Under the pieces are notes generated by a model that saw only the letters and a program-made list of their open reading frames with translations, ran no database searches and had not been told where the DNA came from. From CAVVFX01 sp963777595 (GTDB lineage: Bacteria; Acidobacteriota; Terriglobia; Bryobacterales; Bryobacteraceae): a DNA stretch of 64,000 bases. Position numbers and translations under genes: made by a program. Shown in pieces: positions 17,766 to 26,671 of the stretch (position 1 is its first letter; every line of letters starts with the position of its first letter). Location of the stretch: NCBI GenBank assembly GCA_963777595.1, contig CAVZRE010000062.1, positions 1 through 64,000 of the forward strand, in the 5' to 3' direction.

Positions 17766-19270
17766 TCACTTTCCCTGGCGAGGGGAGGCTCGCACTGCGC
17801 GCTCGAACGCCCACGCCCGAATCAGATCGATCTGCTCCTTCATGGTTCGCGAGAGCGGGACGATACTGACGGCGGTCTTAACCAGGTCGTGGTCGGTTAG
17901 TTCACGATCCTCCAACTTCGCCTTGGTGATCGCTGACACCACGCACTGTTCGATCTCCGCTCCAGCCCAGCCGATGGTAAACTGCTTCAACTCGGGAAGG
18001 TTGAACCGCGATGCATCCACGCCTCTGCGCTCCAGATGAATCTTAAAGATCTCGATGCGCTCTTCGTCCACCGGCAGGTCCACAAAGAAGACCTCGTCGA
18101 ATCGCCCTTTGCGGATCATCTCCGGCGGCAGCAGGTTGATGCGATTGGCCGTCGCGGCGACGAATAACCCGCGCACCTTTTCCTGCATCCACGTCAGGAA
18201 GAAATCCGAAGATGCGCCCCTGCTCTCCGCCGGAATCGTTCGAAGTGATGCCCATCTCGATCTCGTCGAACCACAGCACCGCCGGCGCCATATCCTCCAT
18301 CATCTTGCACGCCGCAACAAACGCGCCCTCAGGCTTGCCATGCCGCCCCGAGAAGATCTCGACCATGTCCACCCGGTACAGAGGGAGTTGAAAGTGACGA
18401 TGCGATGGCCTTCACCGCCAGGCTCTTGCCGCAGCCCGGCATCCCCATCATGAGCAAGCCCTTGGGCACGATCTCGCTATCGATCTCATCCCGCATCTGA
18501 AACAATCTGCGCCGGTCCAGTAACCATTTCTTGAGATATTCGAGACCGCCGACTTCGCCGAGTGTCGTGCCCGACGAAATGAATTCGACGGTCCCACTGC
18601 GATTCACCAGCAGTCTTTTTTCTTCGAGCAGGAAAGGTATCGAATCGGGTCCCAGCACCGGGCTGTGCGCCATGGCCCGCCGCACGGCATAGCGAGCTTC
18701 GTCGAGGTTCAAGCCCTGGAGAGCGCGTGCCAATTGAAAGTAGACTTCCTCACTCGAGCTATCCTTCGATTCCTCACGCAGAAAAGCCGCCAGTTCCACC
18801 ACGTCGGGTGGCCGCAGTTCGACGAATACGACGCTGCGCTCGAGTTCCTCCGGAATGAACCGGACCGGCGAGGTGATAACGACATATTTCGGGCAGTCGA
18901 AACATTCTTCGTAAACGTCGCGCAGTCGGCGCCGGATCTCGGGAAACTCGCGCAGCGGCTCATGAAAATCTTTGAGATGGAAGATGGCGGCATGCGAATG
19001 CGCGGCAATGAAGTCGAGCGCCGCGCGGGGGTCCGCGGTGCCTGGCTCGGAGGCAGCGCCATCGCGACGCAGTCCTTCCGTGAGGGTCCAGGTCCAGACG
19101 GGCATGCTTCGCGCCGCTGCCATTCTCTCAGCGGTTTCGCGCAACACATTTCCGACGCGCTGCTCCTCAGGCGTATGAACGTAGGTGATCGGGCGTCCGG
19201 ACTCAAAGATCTCGCGTAGCAATTTTGCCGCGCGACTCTCGGCAGACTGATTTTTTATGAGTTGTTCCAC
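17766..19270 (-). pseudogene. Ycf46-like AAA ATPase, two frameshifts
   Basis: Corrected for two single-base insertions it encodes 500 residues. The N-terminal half is a Ycf46-type segment with a degenerate ATPase-like fold; the C-terminal half is an AAA module with Walker A MGMPGCGKSLAVK, Walker B VLWFDEIEMG, the FVAATANR sensor and KGRFDEVFFVDLP with its arginine fingers. The insertions are near 18395 (after KAIAS, where FQLPLYRVDMVE should follow) and near 18203 (an extra T in GGATTTCTTCC). All motifs are intact once repaired, so sequencing error is favoured. The start is GTG 19270 (MEQLIKNQ). Ycf46 homologues are linked to inorganic-carbon responses in cyanobacteria; the role here is unknown. 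Confidence 0.8.
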
Positions 19271-19350
19271 GGATGAAGGCGTCTCTCTAATTATGGACGA
19301 CTTCAGGCGGTGCCCTTATTCGCCTTCAACGGCGGCCTTGACAGCCTCAC

Positions 19351-19380
19351 TACTACGTCGTACGATACTACGTGATACGG
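19351..19380 (+). promoter_or_regulatory. candidate PadR operator/promoter
   Basis: Just upstream of the padR GTG is a repeat-rich stretch in which TACTACGT occurs at 19351-19358 and 19366-19373 (15-base period), interleaved with partly palindromic CGTACG and CGTGATACG. PadR dimers bind palindromic sites overlapping their own promoters. The site fits autoregulation but is unproven. Confidence 0.4.
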
Positions 19381-19388
19381 AATAAATT

Positions 19389-19676
19389 GTGAACGACCCA
19401 AATCTTCTTATACTCGCCAGCCTGGCGGACGGCGACAAACACGGCTACGCCATGATGGAGGACATCGAGCGGTTCGCGGAAGTACGGTTGGGGCCGGGAA
19501 CTCTCTACGGTGCGATCACCCGCCTCGAAGAGCGCGGCCTGATTCGGCCAGTCGCATCGGACGACCGGCGGCAGCCCTACGCGATCACCGCGGCCGGCCG
19601 CAAAGTGCTGGAGGAACAGACCGCGAGTCTCGAACGGGTCGTCAGAACGGCGTTGAAGAGGCTGAAACACGCATGA
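19389..19676 (+). CDS. PadR-family transcriptional regulator
   Basis: 95 residues from GTG 19389 (MNDPNLLILASLADGDKHGY). It has the PadR winged helix: HGYAMMEDIERF, the recognition helix LGPGTLYGAITRLEERGLI, the wing DDRRQPYAITAAGR, and a short C-terminal dimerisation helix as in the small PadR-s1 class. PadR proteins are usually repressors released by small hydrophobic ligands. The stop overlaps the next start (ATGA), so the regulator and the Wzz-like protein are translationally coupled. Acidobacterial PadR genes more often pair with ADOP permeases, which makes this partner unusual. Confidence 0.88.
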   Translation: MNDPNLLILASLADGDKHGYAMMEDIERFAEVRLGPGTLYGAITRLEERGLIRPVASDDRRQPYAITAAGRKVLEEQTASLERVVRTALKRLKHA

Positions 19677-21106
19677 GACGGTGGCTGGGCTTGGCGGCCA
19701 GGCTGTATCCCCGGCGCTGGCGAGACCGGTATGGGGACGAGTTCGGCGCATTGCTCGATGGCGTCGAGCCACGCTGGGCGGACCTGGCGGATATTTTGCG
19801 AGGAGCGGCGATGATGCAGCTGAAGACGTGGTCAAGCTCTTTGAAATTGGTGGGCGTGTTGACGCTGGCCGGCGCGGTCATCGCGATTGCAGTATCGTTC
19901 TTCTGGCCCAAGGTTTATGTTTCATCTGCTGTGATTCGCGCGGGCGCCTATGATCCGCAGGTATTTCAACGCGCCTGGCGGGACGTTACGACTCGCCATA
20001 GTCTGTCGGAATTGATCCAAAGGCCGGACCTGAATCTCTATCGGGGCCAAAGAAACCGTCAGCCTCTCGAAGATGTGATCGAAGAGATGAAGACGAAAGG
20101 GCTGCGGATTGAGCCGTTGAAGGAGGGCGACAAGTCCGCCTACCGCGTTTCGTTCGCCTATGAGGATCGATATAAAGCCCAGGCCGTGGTCGATGCAATC
20201 ACCGGGAAGGTAATCGACGCCGGGCGTATGGCGGAGCGGGCGAGCTTCGCAGCCCCGCCGGCGAATCTGCCGCAAGCTCCGGTGGCGCCGGACCGTGTCG
20301 CATTTCTCGCTTATGGGCTCTGCGCGGGGCTGCTCATCGGGGTCGTTGTATCTTTGTTGCGCTGGCGGGCTCGATGGACCCTTGCCGTGGCGGGCTTCGG
20401 CCTGGCCGGGTGCGCGGCCGTGTCGGCGCTATCCCTGCTGATCCCGAATCAATACACCTCTAAAAGCACGCTGCGCGTCTTCCTGACTCCAGCTGCGAAC
20501 GCCGTCCCGCGTTACATGCAAGAAGCTGAAATGGCGGCTTGGCTGCGCAAAAAGGAGCTGGAGATCCTCAGCGATGAGAGTCTCGGGGAGATCATTCAAA
20601 GGCGATCGCTCGACCTCTATCACAAGCAGCGTGAACAGCAACCCGTGACGGCAGTGCTAACCGTCATGCGCAGGAATCTGAAAATCGAAGCCCCACATTC
20701 CCGCTCCGAGTTCACCATTTCCTTCACCTATCCCGACAGGTTCAAAACCCAGGCCGTGGTTTCCGCTCTGGTCACTAAATTCGTCGACTCGGAGTTCATC
20801 GTTACTGAGGCCGATCTGATGGTCTATCATCCCCCGCGCCGCACCACCGATAACTGCATCGGGAAGACTGGCTACGAGTATGTCGAGTGCATCTCCGGAA
20901 ATCTGGGCCCGGTCTTTCCCTCACCCGTAAAATCGCACCGGCGTAATCCGCATGAGACTCTCGACCTTCTGGATTCCGCCAGCCTGCCGGAAACTCCTGT
21001 GGCTCCCAACCGTTTTGTCCTTGCCGGAGCCGGACTGTTTGCGGGATTGTTTCTGGGAATCTATGCCAAGCGGAGGAAGCCTGCCGCAACTCTGAGGCCT
21101 GCGTGA
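19673..21106 (+). CDS. membrane protein with two Wzz-like halves and an N-terminal permease-prefix-like segment
   Basis: 477 residues. Residues 1-40 (LYPRRWRDRYGDEFGALL) resemble the short cytosolic prefix common on PadR-partnered membrane proteins. Then come two similar units: a membrane helix (VGVLTLAGAVIAIAVSFFWP; CAAVSALSLLIP), a periplasmic part with VYVSSAVIRAG or QYTSKSTLRVF and SLSELIQRPDLNLY or SLGEIIQRRSLDLY, and a closing helix preceded by LPQAPVAPDR or LPETPVAPNR. That order is the Wzz/GumC chain-length-determinant plan, duplicated within one chain, without a tyrosine-kinase domain. It may control polysaccharide export or act as a PadR-regulated envelope sensor; neither is shown. 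Confidence 0.75.
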   Translation: MRRWLGLAARLYPRRWRDRYGDEFGALLDGVEPRWADLADILRGAAMMQLKTWSSSLKLVGVLTLAGAVIAIAVSFFWPKVYVSSAVIRAGAYDPQVFQRAWRDVTTRHSLSELIQRPDLNLYRGQRNRQPLEDVIEEMKTKGLRIEPLKEGDKSAYRVSFAYEDRYKAQAVVDAITGKVIDAGRMAERASFAAPPANLPQAPVAPDRVAFLAYGLCAGLLIGVVVSLLRWRARWTLAVAGFGLAGCAAVSALSLLIPNQYTSKSTLRVFLTPAANAVPRYMQEAEMAAWLRKKELEILSDESLGEIIQRRSLDLYHKQREQQPVTAVLTVMRRNLKIEAPHSRSEFTISFTYPDRFKTQAVVSALVTKFVDSEFIVTEADLMVYHPPRRTTDNCIGKTGYEYVECISGNLGPVFPSPVKSHRRNPHETLDLLDSASLPETPVAPNRFVLAGAGLFAGLFLGIYAKRRKPAATLRPA

Positions 21107-21248
21107 GACGAACTTTGGCGTTGGGCGATCTATTTTGACACTGTGAAAAGAGCAGCGTCGAGGAAATGATTCGGAGTGATGGAACCAAACGGCTTCCTTT
21201 CAGATGCGCAAATGGCTTTTTGGCTGCGATGAAATGAGGTGAAGGGTG

Positions 21249-22028
21249 TCATTGGAGAAGAGACTTGCGCGAACGCGGCTTTTTCGGTGCTTCCGAGTGT
21301 GAAGGGGCGCTCTCCGCCATGTCGAGGCCAAACAGCGCGGCGAGGTCTTCTCCTCCGAGGACCTTTGCGGGGTCCGGTCTCGGCGTCGCCAGCAGAGCGG
21401 CTTTGCCCGCGCCAGAAATAAGTTCCATTTCATCTACCGCACGCAAACGGAAGAGAAGTTCGGGCTGATGATCAAAGCGCGCGCCGATGCCATAGAGGAC
21501 TGCGGCGACATGCTTGCACATGCGGGCCGCATCTGGACAACTGCAGGAAAGCTGTATCTCGGCAGGCGACGGAAAGAGCCCTTCGCGCTGCCGGCAAATC
21601 CGCTCCATCACGCTCTTGGACAAGCGTCCCTGGAGCAATTCGACGAGAGAATCGATAGAACCGGAGCAATCGCTGCAGATGGCCTTCCACTGCGTTTTGG
21701 CGACCGGCGCGACTTTCAGAGTGACCTTGTACAATGCTGAGCCGCTCACGTACGCCTCGATAGAGCCGGCGGTAATCTGCAGGTCGACCACCGAGCCGTT
21801 GCGCACATAGGTACGCCCACGCGGCAGACGGTTCACGTAGTCGCTATAGCTTTCCAGATTCTTGCACCAGGATTTGCCCCAAAAGGTGGTGGCGATAGCA
21901 CGGCCTTCAATGCAGATGGGGGAGACGGAATGCCCTTGTTTCCTGCGCTTCTCCATCTCGTACTCGGCCTTACGCCGCCGTTCAGCCGCTGAAATATAGG
22001 GCGCGTAACCCCAGCCGTTGTATCCCAC
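21249..22028 (-). CDS. SWIM zinc-finger protein
   Basis: 259 residues from GTG 22028 (MGYNGWGYAPYISAAERRRK). The SWIM motif C-x-C-xn-C-x-H is seen in LSCSCPDAARMCKHVAAVLY near residue 160. It is preceded by the usual domain of this bacterial family (FWGKSWCKNLESYSDYVNRL) and followed by a basic, proline-rich tail. Three bases separate it from the SNF2 gene stop upstream. SWIM proteins are regularly encoded beside Swi2/Snf2 helicases in bacteria and presumably guide them to DNA or protein partners. Confidence 0.9.
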   Translation of the reverse strand: MGYNGWGYAPYISAAERRRKAEYEMEKRRKQGHSVSPICIEGRAIATTFWGKSWCKNLESYSDYVNRLPRGRTYVRNGSVVDLQITAGSIEAYVSGSALYKVTLKVAPVAKTQWKAICSDCSGSIDSLVELLQGRLSKSVMERICRQREGLFPSPAEIQLSCSCPDAARMCKHVAAVLYGIGARFDHQPELLFRLRAVDEMELISGAGKAALLATPRPDPAKVLGGEDLAALFGLDMAESAPSHSEAPKKPRSRKSLLQ

Positions 22029-22031
22029 CGC

Positions 22032-24734
22032 CTACGTCTCCTGCAGCGCCGTACTAAGATGCAGCGCCACCAACTTAAGTAGTTCGTCGTCTTTCATTTC
22101 GGTGAGCAGCAAGCCGGCGCCGCCTTCCAGCAGGTCCTGGGTTAGCTGGCGCTTGGACTCGATCAGCTCGTCGATTTTCTCCTCCACGGTACCGCGGCAG
22201 ACGAACTTGTGCACCAGGACATTCTTCGTCTGGCCGATGCGAAACGCACGGTCTGTCGCCTGGCTCTCCACGGCCGGATTCCACCAACGGTCAAAATGTA
22301 CCACGTGCGACGCGGCCGTCAGGTTGAGGCCGGACCCGCCAGCCTTCAGCGATAGCACGAAGAAGCCAAGGGATTCATCCTCCTGGAAGCGCCGTACCAG
22401 ATCCTTGCGTTTTTTCACCTCCGTCTCGCCGTGCAGCACCAGGCCGGGCCTTCCGAAAATCGACTCAAGGAAAACGGCGAGCGGCGCGGTCACTTCACGG
22501 AATTGCGTGAACACGAGCATTTTCTCCTGCCTGGACGCAATCACCTCGGCAATTTCGCGCAAACGTCCCAATTTGCCGCTATCGCTTTCGTGCCAAGCGC
22601 CGTCTCCCAACCATTGAGAAGGATGATTGCAGATCTGTTTGAAACGCATCAGGTAAGACAATACAAGGCCTCTGCGCTGCATCCCAGTTGCCTGCGCGAG
22701 TTGTTCCGCGAACTCCTTCACTGCCTGCTCATAAAGGGCGGCCTGCCGGCGGCTCAACGGGCAGAACGCCTTGATCTCAGTTTTGTCCGGCAAGTCCGAA
22801 ATCACGGACTTATCGGTTTTGAGACGCCGCAGAATGTACGGACGCACCAGTTCGCGGAGCGGACCATACGAGCCGTGATGGCGCTCGGCGAGGCGTTTGG
22901 CAAATTTCGAAAAGTCCTTGGCCGAGCCCAGCAGTCCCGGATTGACGAAGTCGAAAATCGACCACAAATCGCCCAGCCGGTTCTCTACCGGCGTGCCGGT
23001 GAGCGCCAATCTCGCGCCCGCCTTTAGTTGTTTTACCGCGCGGGTCTGCCTGGCATTGGGATTCTTGATGGCTTGCGCCTCGTCGAGTACGGCGAGTCTC
23101 CATGAGGTGTCTGCCAGCCAAGGGATGCGGAGTAGGGAGCCGTAGCTGGTTATCACCAGGTCGACATCCCGGAGGCACCCAGCGTCGATAGCCTTCCGCT
23201 CGGACGCCGAGAGAGCCGAGGGATGCGCAACCAGAGCCTTTAACCCGGGTGCAAAGCGCTCGATCTCCGATGCCCAATTGGCCAGCAGGGACGCCGGAGC
23301 GACCAACAGGCTCGGCTGAGGTTTCGCGTTTTCCTGCTGCTTGAGCACCAAAAGTAGCGAGAGGACCTGAATGGTTTTGCCGAGTCCCATGTCGTCGGCG
23401 AGACAAGCTCCGAGTCCTAGCTTTGCCAGCAGATAGAGCCAGCGCACTCCGATCTGCTGATACGGGCGCAGGATACCTTGCAACCCGTCACCCGGATTGA
23501 CCTGCGCCAAACCTTGGGGATCACGCAGCCCCTGTAAGGTTTCCGCCAGCCATGGACCCGCGACAACCTGCGCCCAATCGGCATCGTCGGCGACGGCCGC
23601 ATCTTCTGGCGCAACGTCCGCGCCGGCAAGCAACCGCATGGCTTCGCCGAAGGCCAGCCCGTTCTCCTGCGCCGCACGCTCCACCTGGCTAAAGCGGTCG
23701 ATCATGCTGGCGAGATGGTCCCGGTCGATCTCGACCCAGCGTCCACGAACCAGGGCGAGCCCATCCGACCTGGCGAGGAGTTCGCGGATCTCGTCAGGCG
23801 TGAGAGCTTCCCCATCGAGGGTGACTTCCATGCGGAAGTCGAGCAGCGCGTCCTGGCCCAAGCCGGACGGCGGCTTGCCTCCCACGCTGCCGGTCACGCG
23901 CGGCCGCGGCGGACGTTTGCCCCGCCACGCCGCGGGCATGCGAACCACCACGCCCGCATTCTCGAGCTGCGGAACATCCCGCAGGAGTTGCAAAGCCTCG
24001 CCAGGAGACCAGCGCAAGGGGTGGAAGATCTCGCCTGCATCCACCATCTGTTTCAGCCACGGGCAAGTTTCCGACGCGCGCTGGACCGGGAGCAGAAGAG
24101 AAAGAAGACGCTCCTGATTCGCTGCGCCCGCGTACTCGCTGAGCGCCTGTCCCAGCGGCAGGTGCTGCGCTTTGGATTGCGCCGAGAGGCGGGTGGTGTA
24201 GGTCGCGAGAAACGCGAACGGGGAGTCAGGGTCCTTACGATTTTCCGCGACATTGAAGTGTACGCGGCCCACCAGATTCCATGCGGGATTCTGGTTCTTC
24301 AGGAATTCCTGGACCCCCTGTTTCGACTCGCCGAGCTCGATCGCAAACGCGGCATCGAGCTCCTGCCAGAGGCCTGCGAGCACAGCGGCGGTTAGATACT
24401 CCGCGCCGGTCATCGGCGGCGCTGAGAGCGCGATCCGCTCCAGTTCGTTGTCCGGAGGAGTCGAAACGGCTGCTGGCGCCCTATCGCTATCCTGTCGGGC
24501 ACACAGCGCGGTTATATAGCGCACGGCGAATCCGCTCCAGTAGGCCAACACCGGCGGCAGGGCGTAGGCGCTTGCGCTCGCGCTTAAGAGGAGGAGGCCG
24601 TGTCCCGATCCACGTTCGAACGCTTTCAGCAGACGCTCTTGCAGTGGGCTGTCGAGAGACGGTGCGGCCGGATCGGGAATGAGGGCCAGGCGACCATGCG
24701 GAGTCAAACTCAGATTGAGAGAAATAGCCTCCAT
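22032..24734 (-). CDS. SNF2-family DEAD/DEAH helicase
   Basis: 900 residues. An SNF2-associated N-terminal region (about 1-400) precedes the two RecA lobes. Motif I is DDMGLGKTIQVLSLLL near residue 447, motif II LDEAQAIKNP, motif III ALTGTPVENRLGDLWSIFDF, and the C-lobe has VFTQFREV, FFVLSLKAGGSGLNLT and the Arg finger segment ATDRAFRIGQTKNVLVHKF. This is the bacterial RapA/HepA-like class that remodels protein-DNA complexes using ATP. The SWIM gene follows three bases after its stop, and the esterase gene ends seven bases before its ATG at 24734, so the three lie in one transcriptional run. Confidence 0.93.
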   Translation of the reverse strand: MEAISLNLSLTPHGRLALIPDPAAPSLDSPLQERLLKAFERGSGHGLLLLSASASAYALPPVLAYWSGFAVRYITALCARQDSDRAPAAVSTPPDNELERIALSAPPMTGAEYLTAAVLAGLWQELDAAFAIELGESKQGVQEFLKNQNPAWNLVGRVHFNVAENRKDPDSPFAFLATYTTRLSAQSKAQHLPLGQALSEYAGAANQERLLSLLLPVQRASETCPWLKQMVDAGEIFHPLRWSPGEALQLLRDVPQLENAGVVVRMPAAWRGKRPPRPRVTGSVGGKPPSGLGQDALLDFRMEVTLDGEALTPDEIRELLARSDGLALVRGRWVEIDRDHLASMIDRFSQVERAAQENGLAFGEAMRLLAGADVAPEDAAVADDADWAQVVAGPWLAETLQGLRDPQGLAQVNPGDGLQGILRPYQQIGVRWLYLLAKLGLGACLADDMGLGKTIQVLSLLLVLKQQENAKPQPSLLVAPASLLANWASEIERFAPGLKALVAHPSALSASERKAIDAGCLRDVDLVITSYGSLLRIPWLADTSWRLAVLDEAQAIKNPNARQTRAVKQLKAGARLALTGTPVENRLGDLWSIFDFVNPGLLGSAKDFSKFAKRLAERHHGSYGPLRELVRPYILRRLKTDKSVISDLPDKTEIKAFCPLSRRQAALYEQAVKEFAEQLAQATGMQRRGLVLSYLMRFKQICNHPSQWLGDGAWHESDSGKLGRLREIAEVIASRQEKMLVFTQFREVTAPLAVFLESIFGRPGLVLHGETEVKKRKDLVRRFQEDESLGFFVLSLKAGGSGLNLTAASHVVHFDRWWNPAVESQATDRAFRIGQTKNVLVHKFVCRGTVEEKIDELIESKRQLTQDLLEGGAGLLLTEMKDDELLKLVALHLSTALQET

Positions 24735-24741
24735 GCTGACG

Positions 24742-26607
24742 CTATTTCACCTGGAACTCGACCACTGCATAACGGATGTGATGATTCGGTTTGTCCGGCA
24801 ATTGTATGCGAGCCAACGCCCGAACGACATGGCCGGACGCGCACCCGGCCTTTATCAGCGGCAGAGAAATCTTCGCTGAAGCGCCGACGTGATCGTAGGG
24901 CCCCCAGTTATCGGATGTGCGCCGCGTCAGATCGATGCAGGCATCGTTCGAGAAGAGTTCCGCGGCCCGGTAAGCATCGCCGTCCGGCAGCAGGATGGCA
25001 ATCCGTTCGCCGGCATTGGCTTGGCCATCGCCATTCCCCGTTCCCAACATCAACGGCTGCACCTTGATGCCCTGTTGATAGACGGGCAACGAGACACCGT
25101 CCGCGATGCGGAAATCGGTAGCCGCTGGTGCGGATGGATAGGTCGGAATCTCCAGCGGCAGACGCACTTTTCCGCCCACTGCAAACAATTTGACGATCTC
25201 GCGCGTTCCGTCGGCAACCGTGAACGTGAGAGGGACATCCAGGGATTTTCCGGGAGGCAGGGATGGTAGCGCGAGAGCCGCGTCAGCCAGTTGTACCGCC
25301 GGATCCGAAGACTCCCAATGCAGCCGCGCCGCTGAGGTGGCATGATCGCCGTTGTTGAGAAAGTGAGCGCGCAGATGAACCGGTTCGGAATCCGTGGCCC
25401 ACGCGGCTCCATCGATTGTGGCTCCGGTCAGAACGAGCCGCGGCTCTGAGCCGATGCCGACTTCACAATCTTCTCCATCCAGAGTAAGCGTCAAGCGGCC
25501 GCTTGAATCCGCCTTTTCCCGCAGATGTTGCGCTGTGCCGTCTCGAAGACGAAGCACATGGACCTTCACGGATTCGCCAGGCCGGAAAGATGCCGGCGTA
25601 GTGATCCGCACCTTCACCCCAGCCAGCACCCGTCCGGTCGGCAGCCATTCGCGAACGCTCGAACGAAATCCTGAGGGCGACACGTTCTGGAGGACTGTGA
25701 AACCAGGCTCCTTCCGGTCAGTTGAAACCTCCCAACCCCACACGGAAAACTCCGGATAGACGTCGATGTGGTTCCACACGCCAGGCCTCGCGAGCGGATC
25801 GGCAAACGCGCGCAAATGAAACATCATGGTCTTCGCGATTCCGGGAGTACCGTGATCGGATTTGAAGATTTCCGACTCATGGTATGGCTGCGTGTAGTCC
25901 CAGATGAGATTCATGCGGCGATGATAGAACTGGATGAAATCGTCAGTACCCATGATGATGCGAGTGCGCAAGCCATCGTAGTTGTCGCGCATCTCCTCGT
26001 GCCGGTACTCGACGGGGAACTCGCGCGGGCCGACGATGAACTCCGAGGAGCCCATGAAGTTCGACATACTGGAAACCAGGTCGGGATATTTTCCCGCGAC
26101 CCATGAAGACATGAAACCTCCCATCGACAACCCGGACGTACCCCGGTGCTCACGATCGGCAATGGTGCGATAGGTCGAATCGATGTAGCGGACGAGTTCC
26201 GGAAAATAGAGGGGGAATTGCCTGTCCGTTTCCACCGGACCTATGTTGTAAGGCCGGATGTAGTTTTCGTCCGCGGACCGGGGATTGAAGCCGTCCCAGC
26301 GCACCACAATCAGATCATGGGCGCCAACGAAGTTGGCGAAATTATCGCCGCCGTAGTCCGAGCCCTGGTCGTAATTGTGACCGGCAATGCATTGGTTGTA
26401 GCGCTCACTGTAGCCGTGAAAGAAGTACACGACGGGATAACGTTTACCGGAGGTGTCGTAATCGGCGGGGAGGAAGATGCGATAGTGGCGAAGTTCATGA
26501 AAGACCTGGCTCTGGTGGGTGCGATCGAGGACAAGCGCTGTGCCTCCGAACGCGTGCGGGCGAGTCACCGCAAGGCAGAGAAGCGCGGCCGTCAGCTTTG
26601 TCACCAT
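24742..26607 (-). CDS. secreted esterase (alpha/beta hydrolase, EstD/CE1-like) with C-terminal beta domains
   Basis: 621 residues with a signal peptide (MVTKLTAALLCLAVTRPHAFGG). Residues about 30-300 are a putative esterase: RYPVVYFFHGYSE oxyanion region, the nucleophile elbow GTSGLSMGGF, and a late His in FKSDHGTPG. The remainder (about 330-620) is beta-rich with immunoglobulin-like segments (LVLTGATIDGAAWATDSEPV) and no catalytic signature. It may deacetylate or de-esterify plant polysaccharides, which would fit the glycan enzymes nearby; that is inference. Only 64 bases separate it from the divergent ADOP permease. Confidence 0.82.
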   Translation of the reverse strand: MVTKLTAALLCLAVTRPHAFGGTALVLDRTHQSQVFHELRHYRIFLPADYDTSGKRYPVVYFFHGYSERYNQCIAGHNYDQGSDYGGDNFANFVGAHDLIVVRWDGFNPRSADENYIRPYNIGPVETDRQFPLYFPELVRYIDSTYRTIADREHRGTSGLSMGGFMSSWVAGKYPDLVSSMSNFMGSSEFIVGPREFPVEYRHEEMRDNYDGLRTRIIMGTDDFIQFYHRRMNLIWDYTQPYHESEIFKSDHGTPGIAKTMMFHLRAFADPLARPGVWNHIDVYPEFSVWGWEVSTDRKEPGFTVLQNVSPSGFRSSVREWLPTGRVLAGVKVRITTPASFRPGESVKVHVLRLRDGTAQHLREKADSSGRLTLTLDGEDCEVGIGSEPRLVLTGATIDGAAWATDSEPVHLRAHFLNNGDHATSAARLHWESSDPAVQLADAALALPSLPPGKSLDVPLTFTVADGTREIVKLFAVGGKVRLPLEIPTYPSAPAATDFRIADGVSLPVYQQGIKVQPLMLGTGNGDGQANAGERIAILLPDGDAYRAAELFSNDACIDLTRRTSDNWGPYDHVGASAKISLPLIKAGCASGHVVRALARIQLPDKPNHHIRYAVVEFQVK

Positions 26608-26671
26608 ACCAACATCCTACCGGCTTCTTGCCAACCGGGTAACCTTTCGCGCGTCACAAGGTACTACTGCT

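Noticed and set aside
18195..18400. Programmed frameshifting in the AAA ATPase
   Set aside because: No X-XXY-YYZ slippery heptamer with a downstream stem was found; two independent +1 shifts in one gene are better explained by sequence error.
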